Shown here: positions 47,133 to 58,218 of the stretch, one piece after another
How positions within the stretch are numbered: the stretch's first letter is position 1
Layout of the letters: the number at the start of each line of letters is the position of its first letter
Assembly: GCA_963823675.1 (NCBI GenBank)
Contig: CAWGMT010000011.1
Location: forward strand, 895,349 to 959,348
Direction: 5' to 3'
From: CAWGMT01 sp963823675
GTDB lineage: Bacteria > Planctomycetota > Planctomycetia > Isosphaerales > Isosphaeraceae
DNA length: 64,000 nucleotides
Program-made: the position numbers and the translations under genes
Notes under the pieces: generated by a model
Told to the model about the DNA's origin: nothing
The model's database searches: none
The model's input: the letters and a program-made list of their open reading frames with translations, nothing else

Positions 47133-50100
47133 ATGAACAGGGGCCGTCCTCTTCAGATCGCCATCGTCGGCATGGGGTGTCATTTCCCAGGCGCGCGCGA
47201 CCTGACCACCTACTGGGAGAACATCCTGGCGGGCAAGGATTGCACGCGGGACGTGCCGCCCGATCGGTGGGATCCGCGGATCTTCTGCGATCCAGCCTCA
47301 TCGGCCAATGACCGCGTTCCGTGCAGCCGCGGCGGCTACCTGGACTCTCCCCTGCGCTTCGACGCCGCCGTTCACGGCATCATGCCGCGCACGGTCGAAG
47401 GGGGCGAGCCCGAGCAGTTTCTCGTGCTGGAGGCGGCCATGGCCGCGCTGGCGGACGCCGGTCAGACGATCAGCGAGCTGGCGGGCAAGCGGGTCGAAGT
47501 CGTGATCGGGCGAGGGAACTACTTCAACCGAGGCAATCTCACCCGGCTCCAGCACGGCCGCATGATCGCCCAGACTCTGGCGCTGCTGGCGGCCTTTCAC
47601 CCCGAGTGGTCCCAGGCCGACCTAGACGCGATCCGGGATGATCTGCAGGAATAGCCTGCCGCCGTTCGAGGCGGCCACGATACCCGGCCAGCTCACCAAC
47701 GCCACCGCCGGCCGCATCGCCCACCGCCTTGACTTGACCGGAGCCAGCTACGTCGTCGACGCGGCGAGCGCCTCGTCGTTGGTCGCGGTCGAAATGGCGG
47801 CGCGGGCCTTGCGGGAGTGCCGCGCCGATCTCGCCATCGTCGGGGGCGTCTACCTCGAGGCGGACGTCGATTTCCCGCTGGTATTCCGCCAGCTTGGCGC
47901 CGTGTCCCGATCGGGGTGCTCGCGGCCCTTTACAGCCGCCGCCGATGGCATGCTGCCGGGCGAAGGCGCGGGCGTCGTGATCCTCAAGCGCCAGAGCGAT
48001 GCCGAATGGGATGACGATCGGATCTACGCGCTCATTCAGGGCATCGGCCTGGCCAGCGACGGCAAGAGCCAGGGCCTGGCCGCTCCCAGCGCGACGGGCC
48101 ACGCCCGCGCGATCCGCCGGGCCTATCGCGGCTCGGGCATCGATCCCGCCTCGGTGATGCTCATCGAGGGTCACGGACTGGGCGTTCCCGCGGCCGACCG
48201 AGCCGAGCTCAAGGCCCTCAAGGCGATCTTTCCGCCGCCGCGCCAGGGATATCGAACGCTCGGGGCCGTCTCTTCGATGATCGGACATGCCATGCCGGCC
48301 GCGGGCATGGCCGGGTTGATCAAGTCGGCACTTGCCTTGCACCATCGCGTGCTACCCCCGACCCTGCACGCCGATAAGCCGCATCCGCTGCTCGAGCAGC
48401 CGGCACGCGCGTTTGCCTTGAATCGGACTGCTCGCCCGTGGATTCACCCCGATCCCGACACTCCCCGGCGGGCGGGGGTCAACGCCTTCGGCTTTGCCGG
48501 GATCAATGCCCACGCCGTGCTCGAAGAGCATGCCGAATCCGCCGACGCCGAATCGCCCGGCGCCCTCGAACATTGGGAAACCGAGGCCATCCTGCTCTCC
48601 GCGCCGGACCGCGAGGGCTTGGTCGAGCGTGCCCGCGAGCTGATTGGCTGGCTCGAGCGCCGGCCTGGAGCAGCGCTCAAGGACGTGGCCTACACGCTCA
48701 ACTGCGCCGGCCAGCATCCCGTCGGGCAAGAGCGCCTGGGGTTGATCGCATCCACCGTGTCCGATCTGATCGCGCGACTGACCGCCGTCTTACCGCGCCT
48801 GGCCGACCCGGCATGTCGCACGATCCGTGATGGCCGCGGCGTCTACTACTGGCATGAGCCTCTGATTGCTGGCGATGCCGGGGGCCTGGCTTTTCTCTTT
48901 CCGGGCGAAGGTTCGCAATACCCCGGGATGCTCGCCGACCTCTGTTTCCATTTTCCGGAAGTTCGCCGCCTCTTCGATACCGGCGACCGCATCGCGCTCG
49001 AGCTGGGAGAAACGGTGCCTCCCAGCGAACATCTGTTTGGTCAAGCGACGGACAAGCGGCGATGGTCTCTTCACGACGGCGACGGCGGTCAATGTCGTCT
49101 TGAACGCGCAGTGGGCCTTGTATCAGGTCTTGACCCGGCTGGGATTGCGTCCCGCCGCGGTAGTCGGACACTCGAGCGGTGAGCTCCTGGCGCTGGCCGC
49201 CGCCGGGGTGCTCCAGGCTGACCGCGAGCTCGAAGTGCAGCTCGGCCGGCTCGGGGCGATCTTTCGCGGGTTCGAGTCTTCCGGCGACATGCCCGAAGCG
49301 CGGCTCCTGGCCGCGGCTTGCAGCCGCGAGCGGTTCGAGGATCTGTGCCGCGAGCATGGGCTCGCCCGCCGTCGCCGTCGCGATGGACAACTGTCCGCAC
49401 CAGGTCGTTCTGGCTGGCGCGCCGCGCGAGGTCGAACGAGTGGCCCAGCGGCTGCGCCAGGAAAACATCTGGTGGGAGGATCTGCCGTTCGCCAGGGCGT
49501 ACCACACGACCGGCTTCGGTGCGGTGCTCGGCGCCGGTCGCCGATTTCTTCGCAAAGCTGACCTTTCGCCCGCCCAGCGTGCCGGTCTATTCGTGCGCGA
49601 CCCGGGCGCCGATGCCCGACGATCCGGCAGCCATTCGCGACTCTGGCCGTCTCGCAGTGGACGCGCACGGTGGCGTTTCGCGAGACGATCGAGGTCATGC
49701 ACGCCGACGGGTTGCGAGTGTTCGTTGATGTGGGAGCGCGGGGAAACCTCGCCGCCTTTGTGGAGGACATCCTGCGGGGCAAGCCGGCATTCGCCGTGGC
49801 GGCCAATCTTCCCCGCCGCGGCGGACAGACCCAGTTGAATCATCTGGTCGCCGCGACCTTCGCGCAGGGGGCCTCGGTGCGGGCCGACTATCTCTATGCA
49901 CGAAGACGTCCTCGAGCCATCGACTGGAGCACCGCGGAAGCACCTCCCCGGCCCGGGGCCGAGCTCAGGGTCGGCTTTCCGGAGATGAAGGTTTCCGACG
50001 CGCTCGTTTCCCGGCTTCGCTCCCGCTCCCGCTCGCAGCCGGCAGCCATGCCGCTGCCGCACGATCCGGACGTACCTGCCGCGAGTTTCCCGCTGGGCGT

Positions 50101-52369
50101 CGAGCACCAACCTTCATCATGTGACGTCACGGCCAACGGAGCCGGCCTTCGCCAGGAATCGGCGGCACCGGGAGTGTCGATTCTGGCCCATTCCGAGCAG
50201 CGTTTTACCATGCTCGAGCGCGGCGAACTCGAGCCGAGCGCGGACGCTTGGGGCCTTGGCGACGACCATGAAGAGGGAAGTCCCGCGCCGGAGGCGAGGG
50301 GAACGGAAGACGCCATGGTCGCGTTTCAAGAGACGATGCGGGCGTTCCTGGAGACTCAGCAAGCGGTGTTGAATGCCTATCTGGTCCCAACGGCGGCCGG
50401 GGCCGGCGCCGGCGCTTCGGTGGAGTTTGCCGAAGCTATTGCGGTCTTCGAAACCGATGGCCGCGTGCCAGGCGGCTCGGTGCCAGAGCGGCACTGCTCT
50501 CCGATGGGAGCGGCCGATTTTGCCCCGCCGGCTGCGCATTTGCCGGGCGTTGCTCCGCTGGGAGAGTGGGTCGATGGATCGCATCCGGCGGTTGGGGACG
50601 GGGACCACTTGCAAAAGCCCCTTGCCACGGGGCCAGCGCCTGGTCCGTGGGTGGGAGAAGTGCGGCGGCTGGTGCGGGGCAACGAGATTGAAACCGTGTT
50701 CATTCTCGACCGCAGAGACGACCCGATCGCCGAGCACCACACACTGGGAGGGCGGAAGATCTCGGCGCTCGATCCGTCGTTGCGGGGACTGCCGGTCTTG
50801 CCGTTCGCGGTGATGGCCGAGATGTGCGCCCAGGTCGCCGCCCTGGTCGTCTCGCCGGGCCTGGTGCTCACGACGCTCGTGCAGGTTCGAGCCCACAAAT
50901 GGGTCCGTTATGAAGAGGTGCCGATTCAGCTCGAACTTCGCGGCAAGAGCGAGCCTTCGAGCGGGGATGAGCGGGTATGGGTCGGCATCTTCAATCGCGG
51001 GCCGGGCGGTGAAAACGAAGCCGCTCGCCCCGTATTCGAGGCGATCGCGGTTTTCGGCGCATCGATCCCCGAGCCGCAGCCGGCGGCGCCCTGGTCGCTC
51101 GCCCAGCCGCAAGTCAGTCGATTCACGGCCGAGACGCTTTATGGTGAGGGTTGGCTCTTCCATGGTCCGCCGTTCCAGGCCCTGGTGGAAGTGGGACAAT
51201 ATTCCGAAGAAGGGATCGACGGAATGCTGCGGGTCTTGCCCTGGCAGCCGTTACTGCGGCAAGGCCAGCGGGCAGCCTTGCACACCGACTTGATCGTCAT
51301 CGACAGCTTCACGCATCTGCTCGGTTGCTGGGGCCTGGATTTTTTGAAGGAGGGCGACATCGTCTACCCGCTTCGGCTGGAGGCGCTCGAGCTCTACGGC
51401 GATCGGCCGCCGGTCGGCAGCGAGGTCGCGTGCCGGATCGCGATTCAAGAGGTCCAGCGGCATCGCGTCCGCGTACTGGTCGAGATCGTTCGGCCGGATG
51501 GGACGCTGTGGATCCGGATTCGCGACTGGGAAGATTGGCGTTTTCACTGGCCCAGCCGTTATCGCGACGTGTTCCGGCAGCCGCAGGATTTCTTTGTAGG
51601 CGAGGAGATCGTGCTCGACGACCCGGCGCGCGGACCGGTGGGCCAGGCCAGATGCGTCTGGCTCGAGCCCCCCGCCGACATGGGCCGGCCGGTCTGGCGC
51701 GACGTGCTGGAAGCAATTCAGCTCGGCCCGGCCGAACGCACGGCATTTCTTGCGTCGTGCGGTCCGGACCGGCGGCGCTCGCACAAGCTCTGGGGGCGAA
51801 TCGCCGCCAAGGAGGCCGCGCGGCGGCTCTGGCAGGCCGAAGGGCTGCCGGCCACTTACCCGGCCGATCTGGCGATTGTTGCCGACCCGGTGAGACGGCC
51901 TTTCCTCGTTCGCGTAGAAGATCCGGAGGACCGCTCGCTGCCTGCCATCTCGATCGCTCACGCCGATGGGGTCGCGCTGGCGCTGGCCGCGAGCGAGCCA
52001 TCGGCGCGCGTCGGAATCGACGTGGAAACGATCGCCGATCGTCCGCCCGGGTTCGAGGAGTCGGCGTTCACTCCGGCCGAGCGCGCTCTATTGAGTCGAT
52101 GGACCGGAGCAAGCCGGGCCGAGTGGGTCGCGCGGTTCTGGTGCGCCAAGGAAGCCGCCGCCAAGGCATCGGGAGTCGGGCTCGCCGCCGGCCCGACGAG
52201 TGCCGAGGTGGTCTGGCTCACCGAGGACTCAGGCGAAATGCACGTTCGACTGGCCACCGAGCTGCTCGCGGCGTGTTCAGAACGCATTGAAAGTCCCCTC
52301 CGTATTGTCTCAGCCAGGCGCGGCAGCTATGCCTGGGCCTGGACCCTGGGAGAAGGAGCTGAATTGTGA
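47133..52369 (+). CDS. PKS/PUFA synthase-like protein: KS-like (Cys to Ser) - AT - DH - PPTase (frameshifted)
   Basis: ATG 47133 begins a second synthase of about 1745 aa. The KS-like domain (IAIVGMGCHFPGARDL) has Ser where the Cys nucleophile should be (VVDAASASSLVAVEM, near 47767). The first His motif is altered to EGHGLGVP, while GHAMPAAGMAG is kept, so it resembles a chain-length factor. An AT follows (FLFPGEGSQYPGM, VVGHSSGELLALAAAG). A helix FQETMRAFLETQQAVLNAYL precedes a hotdog dehydratase (AEHHTLGGRKISALDPSL). The C-terminus is a Sfp/AcpS-like phosphopantetheinyl transferase (RVGIDVETI, FWCAKEAAAKASG) that can activate the ACPs. Frame changes lie near 47640, 49075, 49370, 49550 and 49650. 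Confidence 0.85.
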
Positions 52370-52644
52370 TGACTGTGTTGTCCCGAGCCGAAATCCTCCG
52401 CGACACGGTCGCGATCCTCGAGGAACAGCTCGGGGTTCGGTCCTCGATGTCGATCGGCGAGGACACGCGATTTTTCGCCGATCTTGGCCTGGCGTCCATC
52501 GACGCCGTCGTCTTGAGCGAAGCGCTCCAGAGGCATTACGACCGCCCTCTGCCATTCAATGACCTCATGGCGGAGATCGGTCGACGCACCGACCGCGATA
52601 TCTCGATCGGCGAGCTGGTTTCGTTCCTGAGCGCAAACCTTTAG
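52369..52644 (+). CDS. Free-standing acyl carrier protein
   Basis: ATG 52369 overlaps the synthase stop by one base (TGATG). The 91-aa acidic helical protein has the phosphopantetheine Ser in FADLGLASIDAVVLSEALQ, a variant of the DSL motif with Ala-Ser-Ile. As the second synthase has no internal ACP, this protein may serve it, or it may carry a starter or the finished chain. The PPTase domain encoded just upstream would be its activator. Confidence 0.88.
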   Translation: MTVLSRAEILRDTVAILEEQLGVRSSMSIGEDTRFFADLGLASIDAVVLSEALQRHYDRPLPFNDLMAEIGRRTDRDISIGELVSFLSANL

Positions 52645-52668
52645 AGAACCCTGCAATTTTCGACGAAC

Positions 52669-52728
52669 GGGAGGGCGAGGCTCCGTCCGAGCCGCTTCCC
52701 ACGAGGCTCGGACGGAGCCTCGCCCTCC
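52669..52728 (+). repeat. Dispersed palindrome forming a long hairpin
   Basis: The left arm 52669-52693 (gggagggcgaggctccgtcc plus gagcc) and the right arm 52705-52728 are reverse complements separated by 11 nt. It is the same unit as in the kinase linker at 32191-32375. Between the ACP and hydrolase genes it could act as an RNA stabiliser or attenuator. Confidence 0.85.
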
Positions 52729-52790
52729 TTGGCGTGCCGATTGGGGCACAAGCGCTTGATCCCTCTGTCCGAACCGATGAGAGCCCAACC

Positions 52791-53650
52791 ATGCCCAAAG
52801 TCTCCGCAAACGGTCTGAATTTTCATTACCAGCAGTGTGGCTCCGGGCCCGACGTGATCCTGATCCATGGAGTGACGGGTGACCTCTCGATCTGGTTCCT
52901 GTGCCAGGCGATGGGAACGCTCGGCCAGTCGTTCCGGGTCACCGCGTACGACCTGCGAGGTCACGGCTATAGCGACCTGGCCAAACGCGGCTATACGTCG
53001 GCCGATCTGGCGCACGACACTTTTGCCATCATGGACGCCCTCGAGATCGAACGCGCGATGTTGGTTGGTCATAGCTTCGGTGCGGTGATCGCGCTGCACG
53101 CCGCCGTGCTCAAGCCCGAACGAGTCGAACGCGTGCGTCCTTTCTGACCCGTGTTTCGCGGCCCTCCGCCATCTGGAAGACCTGAGCCGATGGGGCCACT
53201 GGCAGAATTTTCGCGAGGAAGCCGCCCAGGCAGGGGTCACGCTCTCCGACGAACACTGGTATGACCTCGGCCGTTTCTTCGATCAGGTGCTGCACCTGGA
53301 CGGCGAAAGATTGCTCAGGTTTCGCCAGGCCGTCGGTCTGCCCGGTTTCAATCGGCTCCTGCGGCTGGCACACACGACGTGCGGCGACGATGCCAAGGTC
53401 GAAGCGGGCTTGACCGAGGAATTGATCTGTAGCGCGAAACAACCGATGCTCGCTATCTTCGGCGAGCATTCTCCCTTCCTGGCGACCGCGGATTATCTCG
53501 AGGAACACCTGGCCAATTGCGTCAAGCGCTGGGTTCCTGGCGCCAAGCATCGCGCACCCGAGGAAAACGCCGCCGGAATTCGTCGAGCTGGTCTATGAGT
53601 ATCTCACGAGCCTGCAACCGGTAGCTCAAGTCGGGGGGCTCGGGCGATGA
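52791..53650 (+). CDS. Alpha/beta-hydrolase (frameshifted)
   Basis: ATG 52791 gives about 286 aa after joining frames. The fold is clear: VILIHGVTGDLSIWFLCQAM with the oxyanion HG, YDLRGHGYSDLAKRGYTSAD, and the nucleophile elbow LVGHSFGAVIALHAA. Frame changes lie near 53140 and 53570. The last parts contain PMLAIFGEHSPFL (acid region) and VPGAKHRAPEENP with the probable catalytic His. The stop overlaps the next gene's ATG (ATGA at 53647-53650). A thioesterase-like release of the polyketide/lipid chain is a reasonable guess. Confidence 0.8.
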
Positions 53651-54431
53651 GCAGCGTGCCGGCCGTGCTGTTGACGGGCGCCGCTCACGGCATCGGTCAA
53701 GCGACAGCCATCGCCCTCGCCCGGAAAGGGACGCCGCTGGCACTGATCGATCGCGACCTGCGCGGCACTCACCGAAGTGGCCGAGGCGCTCAAACGCGAG
53801 GGTGCGACGGTCGTCTACGCCGGGACCGACGTGACCGACCGCCAGGCACTGCTCGAAGCGGTCGCCGGCTTCACGAAAGCGGTCGGCCCGATTGAGGTCC
53901 TGGTTGCCTGTGCGGCCATCGGCACGCTCACGCTCGTGCCTGATCTCGACACGGCCGGGCTGCGAGCGACGCTCGACGTCAACGTGGTCGGGGTCGCTCA
54001 CTGCATCGAGGCCGTTCTGCCCGGAATGATCGAGCGGAAAAACGGGCACATCATCGGCATCGCCAGCATGGCCGGGTATCGCGGTTTCCCCTGGATGATC
54101 TCCTATTCCGCATCCAAGGCCGCTTTGATCGCTTACCTGGAAGCCCTCCGGCCGGGGCTCGCGCGACGCGGCGTCACCGTCACGACGGTCTGTCCCGGTT
54201 TTGTGCGCACGCGACTGGCGACCGAGGTGCCCTATCAGAAGCCGGTCAAGATGATCGAGCCCGAAGTCGCGGCGCGCCATCTGGTCCGGGCGATCATGCG
54301 GCAGGCCGCGCAACTGTGTCTTTCCCTGGAACATGAAAATCGGGCTGGCCATCTTGAAGTACATGCCGGACGTGCTCTTCGACCGGCTGATGCGCTGGGT
54401 CGGACCTCAAGCTCTCAACGTGGAATTCTAG
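53647..54431 (+). CDS. Short-chain dehydrogenase/reductase (frameshifted)
   Basis: The ATG overlaps the hydrolase stop. VLLTGAAHGIGQATAIALAR is the TGxxxGIG cofactor site. After a frame change near 53765 come DVTDRQAL, NVVGVAHCIEAVLPGMIERK, the catalytic Ser region (IGIASMAGYRG) and SYSASKAALIAYLEAL with YxxxK. A second change near 54315 gives FPWNMKIGLAILKYMPDVLF and a stop at 54429-54431. About 260 aa. It probably modifies the synthase product by keto reduction or alcohol oxidation. Confidence 0.85.
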
Positions 54432-54439
54432 AACGCCGG

Positions 54440-55279
54440 ATGGCCGCGATGACCTCGATTCCCGTCGTTATACCCACAACCGTCTCGCCGATAGCGGATC
54501 TGGCACGCTGTCTCTCCTGTGCCACGCCGCTACGGGGAGAGCCGGCCTGTCCGCAGTGCCGCCGCGTCTATCCACGTCGCGACGGAATCCTCGATGCAAT
54601 CGGCCCGCTCACCGGGCGAAACCGCATCGCGGCTGCGTTCTACGACGGGCCGGGCTGGGTCAAATTCAAACCCTGGGAACAGCGGTTCTTGATACTCCAG
54701 GGCGGCGCCCGCAAAGCGCGCATGGAGATTCTTCGCCATCTCACCGGGCTGGGACCATCCCCGATCCGGTGCCTCGAAGTCGGCATCGGCGAGGGAGCCA
54801 ATCTGGCGTTTCTGCCGCCCGAGTGGTCGATCTTCGGAGTCGACATCTCCAGGGCCCAGCTTGCCGAATGCCTCCAGCACCATCGACAACTATCGGGTAG
54901 GCTTGCCTGGGCGGAAGCCGAAAACTTGCCGTTCCCGGACGCGACCTTTGACGCTACCTTATCGGTGGGAGGGTTTAACTATTATGGCGATCACGAGGCC
55001 GCACTCCGCGAGATGCGCCGGGTTACGAAAGCGGGAGGACCGGTCGTCGTCGCCGACGAGGTTCCCGGTCTTCACCGCGCCGGCCTGGGGCACTTGGTCG
55101 GCGTCCCGGCGTTCGATGCCTGGTGGCTGCACAAGCTGGGCCTCGATCGCGACTTCCTCACCATGGCGCTCACCTTCGACGTCGATCTCAACGCGCTCTT
55201 TTCGCGGGTCTTGCCCGAGGCAACCCGCCACCGCATCTGGCACGGGCTGGGCTACTGCATTCACGACACCTCGATGTGA
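54440..55279 (+). CDS. SAM-dependent methyltransferase with N-terminal zinc ribbon
   Basis: ATG 54440 (or 54449) follows the SDR stop by 8 bp; about 279 aa. The start has a two-Cys-pair ribbon (CLSCATPLRGEPACPQC). The class I methyltransferase core shows motif I CLEVGIGEGANLAFLPPEW, the acidic FGVDIS, and motif IV region FDATLSVGGFNYYGD. UbiE/COQ5-like enzymes share this pattern. It is paralogous to the next gene: both have FYDGPGWVKFKPWEQRF-like sequence before motif I. The substrate is probably the chain made by the synthases. Confidence 0.85.
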   Translation: MAAMTSIPVVIPTTVSPIADLARCLSCATPLRGEPACPQCRRVYPRRDGILDAIGPLTGRNRIAAAFYDGPGWVKFKPWEQRFLILQGGARKARMEILRHLTGLGPSPIRCLEVGIGEGANLAFLPPEWSIFGVDISRAQLAECLQHHRQLSGRLAWAEAENLPFPDATFDATLSVGGFNYYGDHEAALREMRRVTKAGGPVVVADEVPGLHRAGLGHLVGVPAFDAWWLHKLGLDRDFLTMALTFDVDLNALFSRVLPEATRHRIWHGLGYCIHDTSM

Positions 55280-55324
55280 TCGATAATCCACCTCGAAGAT
55301 CACACCGACTTCCGGAGACCTCCA

Positions 55325-56226
55325 ATGTTGACAACAAGCCGAGAAGCAAGCGTATTGCCACCAGAACGCAAAGATTGGAATGTCTGGAGAAGTGAGCCAT
55401 GGTGGGACGTCTGGCGGTGTCTGAAATGCGAAGGGACGCTGAAACGCGCCAATGACCATTCGGCGGTCGCAGGTGACAGTCCGGCGATCGAATGCCCCGC
55501 GTGTGGAACAGACGTACCGGGTCGAGGATAACATTCTGATCCTCGAGGACCAGACCTCGAAGAACAATCTGGTTGCGCGGGAGTTCTATGATAGTCCACT
55601 CTGGCCCAAGTTCCGCTTCTGGGAGCGGTTTACCTGGTTTTGCAATGGCGGCGAGCGCCGCGCTCGGAACCAGGTTCTGAAACACTTGCCCCAGCGGCCG
55701 GGCCTCGATCTCCTGGATGTGGCGATCGGAGACGGGGTTTATCTCGACTGGCTGCCGAAGGAGTGGCGAATCGCCGGGGTGGATATTTCGTGGTCGCAGC
55801 TCGAGGCGTGTCGCTGGCGGGCGGCCGGCCGCAATGTTTGGCTGGCCCAGTGCGAGGCCGAGCAGCTTCCGCTGGCGAGCCGCCAGTTCGACGCCGTCTT
55901 GAGCATCGGCGCGTTCAATTACTTCAACGATCCCGAGGGCTCGCTCCGCGAGATGGTCCGGGTCGCCAGGCCAGGCGCTCCGATCGTGATCTCCGACGAG
56001 ATGCCGAACTTGACCAATCGGATGCTGGGCCACAAACTAGGAATCCCCGCCCTCGATCGCTGGATCGTTTCCCGCGTGATGCACCTGGGAGATTCGTTCA
56101 CGTCGATGGTGGAAGATTATCGCGACCTGAATATCCAGGAGATCGCGGGGCTGTTTTGCGGACTTTCGCTTTGAGCTCGTCTGGCGCGGCGTGGGGTACG
56201 TTCTGGTTGGACAGGCACCAGGCTAG
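55325..56226 (+). CDS. Second SAM-dependent methyltransferase with zinc ribbon (frameshifted)
   Basis: ATG 55325 leads into WRCLKCEGTLKRAND and CPACG, a ribbon matching the upstream paralogue. A frame change near 55505 is followed by FYDSPLWPKFRFWERFTWFC, motif I (LDLLDVAIGDGVYLDWLPKE), GVDISWSQLEAC and VLSIGAFNYFNDPEG. A second change near 56150 restores FADFRFELVWRGVGYVLVGQ and the TAG at 56224-56226. About 300 aa. It starts 45 bp after the first methyltransferase. The two probably arose by tandem duplication and may act on successive positions. Confidence 0.82.
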
Positions 56227-56297
56227 TGGAACCGGAGAATCGCTTGGCGGAGCTTTGGGCTTTCTGGCATGAAGAAGCACGCCGGCCGCCGCATCTG

Positions 56298-56340
56298 ATC
56301 GGTCGGATCGGTCGGATCGGTCTGATTCGTCGGATCGGAC
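56298..56340 (+). repeat. Short tandem repeat (about 9 bp unit)
   Basis: The stretch contains four or more degenerate copies of ggtcggatc just upstream of the permease gene. In the plus frame it would encode IGRIGRIGLIRRIGR, which is not part of the permease homology. Confidence 0.7.
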
Positions 56341-56405
56341 GCGGCGGCCGGCCGGCATCGCTGCTTCAGCGGTTCCACGTAGCGGGGCGAATGGAGAGCC
56401 TCACG

Positions 56406-57534
56406 ATGCGGTTCGTTATGCTCATCGCCAAGAACCTCGCGCATCGTCCGGTCCGGTCGCTCCTGACGGTCGTCGGCCTATCGATCGCCCTTTCGGCCGT
56501 CATGCTGCTGGTGGGCATCTCGTGGAACTTCGAGAAAGCGTTCCTGGAGATCTACACCTCCAAGGCGATCGACCTGGTCGTCACCAAGGCCGGCAAGAGC
56601 ATGAGCACGGGGGGCATCCTCGACCTGAGCGTGGGTGAACGGCTCAAGGCCATTGCAGGAATCGACGAGGTGACCCCGGTCTTGATCGATACGGTCGAGT
56701 TCAAGGACCAGCATATCGACGAGATGGTGGTTCAAGGCTGGGTGCCAGGAAGCCTGATGTTCCGCGGCGTCAGGCTCGTGCGCGGCGAAGGCCGGAATCT
56801 GAAGCCCGACGACCAGAACGCGATTCTCCTGGGCGACGAGCAGGCGGCGAGCTTCGGCAAGAAAGCCGGCGACCAGATCCGGATCCAGAAAAAGCTGTTC
56901 GAGATTGTGGGGGTCTTCGACAGCGCCAGCCTGTTCGAGCGCGGGTCGATCATCATGCCCTTGGCGACACTTCAGTCTTTGATGGGCTACAACCAACCGG
57001 CGACAGCCTTCATGATCAAGGCGCAGGATCGCGACGGTGCGTTTATCAAAGCCTTGCGCACACGGATCGAGGGTTCCTTTCCGGATCTATCGGCGCGGTC
57101 CGCGAGCGACTATATCAGCAACGACCGCCAGATTCGGCTCTCGCGGGTCATGGCCTGGACGACCGCGGGGGTCGCCTTGATCGTCGGCGCCGTCGGCATG
57201 CTCAATACGATGCTGATGTCGATCTTCGAGCGCACTCGCGAGATCGGCCTCTTGCGCCGTCGGCTGGCGCCGCCGCCGCGTGCTGGGGCTCGTGCTCGGC
57301 GAAGCCGTGCTGCTTTCTGTCGGAGCGACGATCGTGGGGAGCGTGATGTCGGTCTTGGCTCTCAAGGTCCTGGCCGCGATTCCCTCGGCGCGAGGCTTCA
57401 TCGAGTCGACGTTGCCGCCCGGTGTCATTGGCATGGCGCTGGCGATGGGATTTGCATTGAGCGTTCTGGGTGGGCTCTATCCGGCGCTTCGCGCCGCCGC
57501 TCTCGACCCGACCGAGGCCCTCCGCTATGAATAA
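56406..57534 (+). CDS. MacB/FtsX-type ABC transporter permease (frameshifted)
   Basis: ATG 56406 (MRFVMLIAKNLAHRPVRSLL) gives about 376 aa. The topology is one N-terminal helix (TVVGLSIALSAVMLLVGISW), a periplasmic MacB_PCD-like domain of about 210 residues (GEGRNLKPDDQNAILLGDEQ), then three helices. The second half is reached by a frame change near 57270 (RTREIGLLR then VLGLVLGEAVLLSVGATIVG) and ends LYPALRAAALDPTEALRYE. It pairs with the ATPase that starts inside its last codons. Such transporters export lipids, peptides or siderophores, so export of the locus product is likely. Confidence 0.85.
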
Positions 57535-58215
57535 CCACGGCGAACCCGCCGCGAGTTCCGAGATTCTCCGCGCCTAGGGCTCGTGAAGCACTATTCCGAC
57601 GGGAACGTCAAGGCCCTGCAAGGCGTGTCACTCACGATCGACGTCGCCGAATCCGTCGCCATCACGGGCCCCAGCGGCTGCGGCAAGAGCACGCTGCTGC
57701 ACTTGCTGGGCGGTCTCGATCGACCGACCGAGGGCGAGGTATTCTATCGCGGCAAGCCCCTCGCCCAGCTCGACATCGACCAGTATCGCGCCCGCGAAAT
57801 CGGCTTCGTCTTTCAAGCGTTCCACTTGATGCCGACGCTCACGACCGTCGAAAACGTCCAGATTCCCATGTTCGAGGCGCCCTGGACGCGGCGCGAGCGG
57901 GTCGAACGCGCAGAGCGGCTCGTCGCGGAAGTGGGACTGGCACACCGCCAGAACCACCGCCCCAGCCAGCTCTCGATCGGCGAGCGCCAGCGGGTCGCAA
58001 TCGCTCGCGCGCTGGCCAACGACCCCTCCCTGCTACTCGCCGACGAGCCGACCGGAAACCTCGATAGCAAAAATCAGGAAGAGATCATGCACTTACTGCA
58101 ACAGCTCAGACGGGAGCGCCGCTTGACGATGGTGATCGTCACGCATAGCCATGAAGTCGCCCAGGCAGCCGATCGCCGCATCGCCATGAAGGATGGACGG
58201 GTGCAAGGGAGCTGA
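57527..58215 (+). CDS. ABC transporter ATP-binding protein, MacB/LolD type (frameshifted)
   Basis: ATG 57527 overlaps the permease stop and reads MNNHGEPAASSEILRA. One missing base near 57572 leads into GLVKHYSDGNVKALQGVSLT. Key motifs are Walker A GPSGCGKSTLL, Q-loop FVFQAFHLMP, signature LSIGERQRVAIARAL (G-E instead of G-G/Q), Walker B LLLADEPTGNLD and the switch His in IVTHSHEVA. About 229 aa, the usual length for LolD/MacB ATPases. A duplicated 3' part of this gene lies at 59101-59239. Confidence 0.87.
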
Positions 58216-58218
58216 CGG

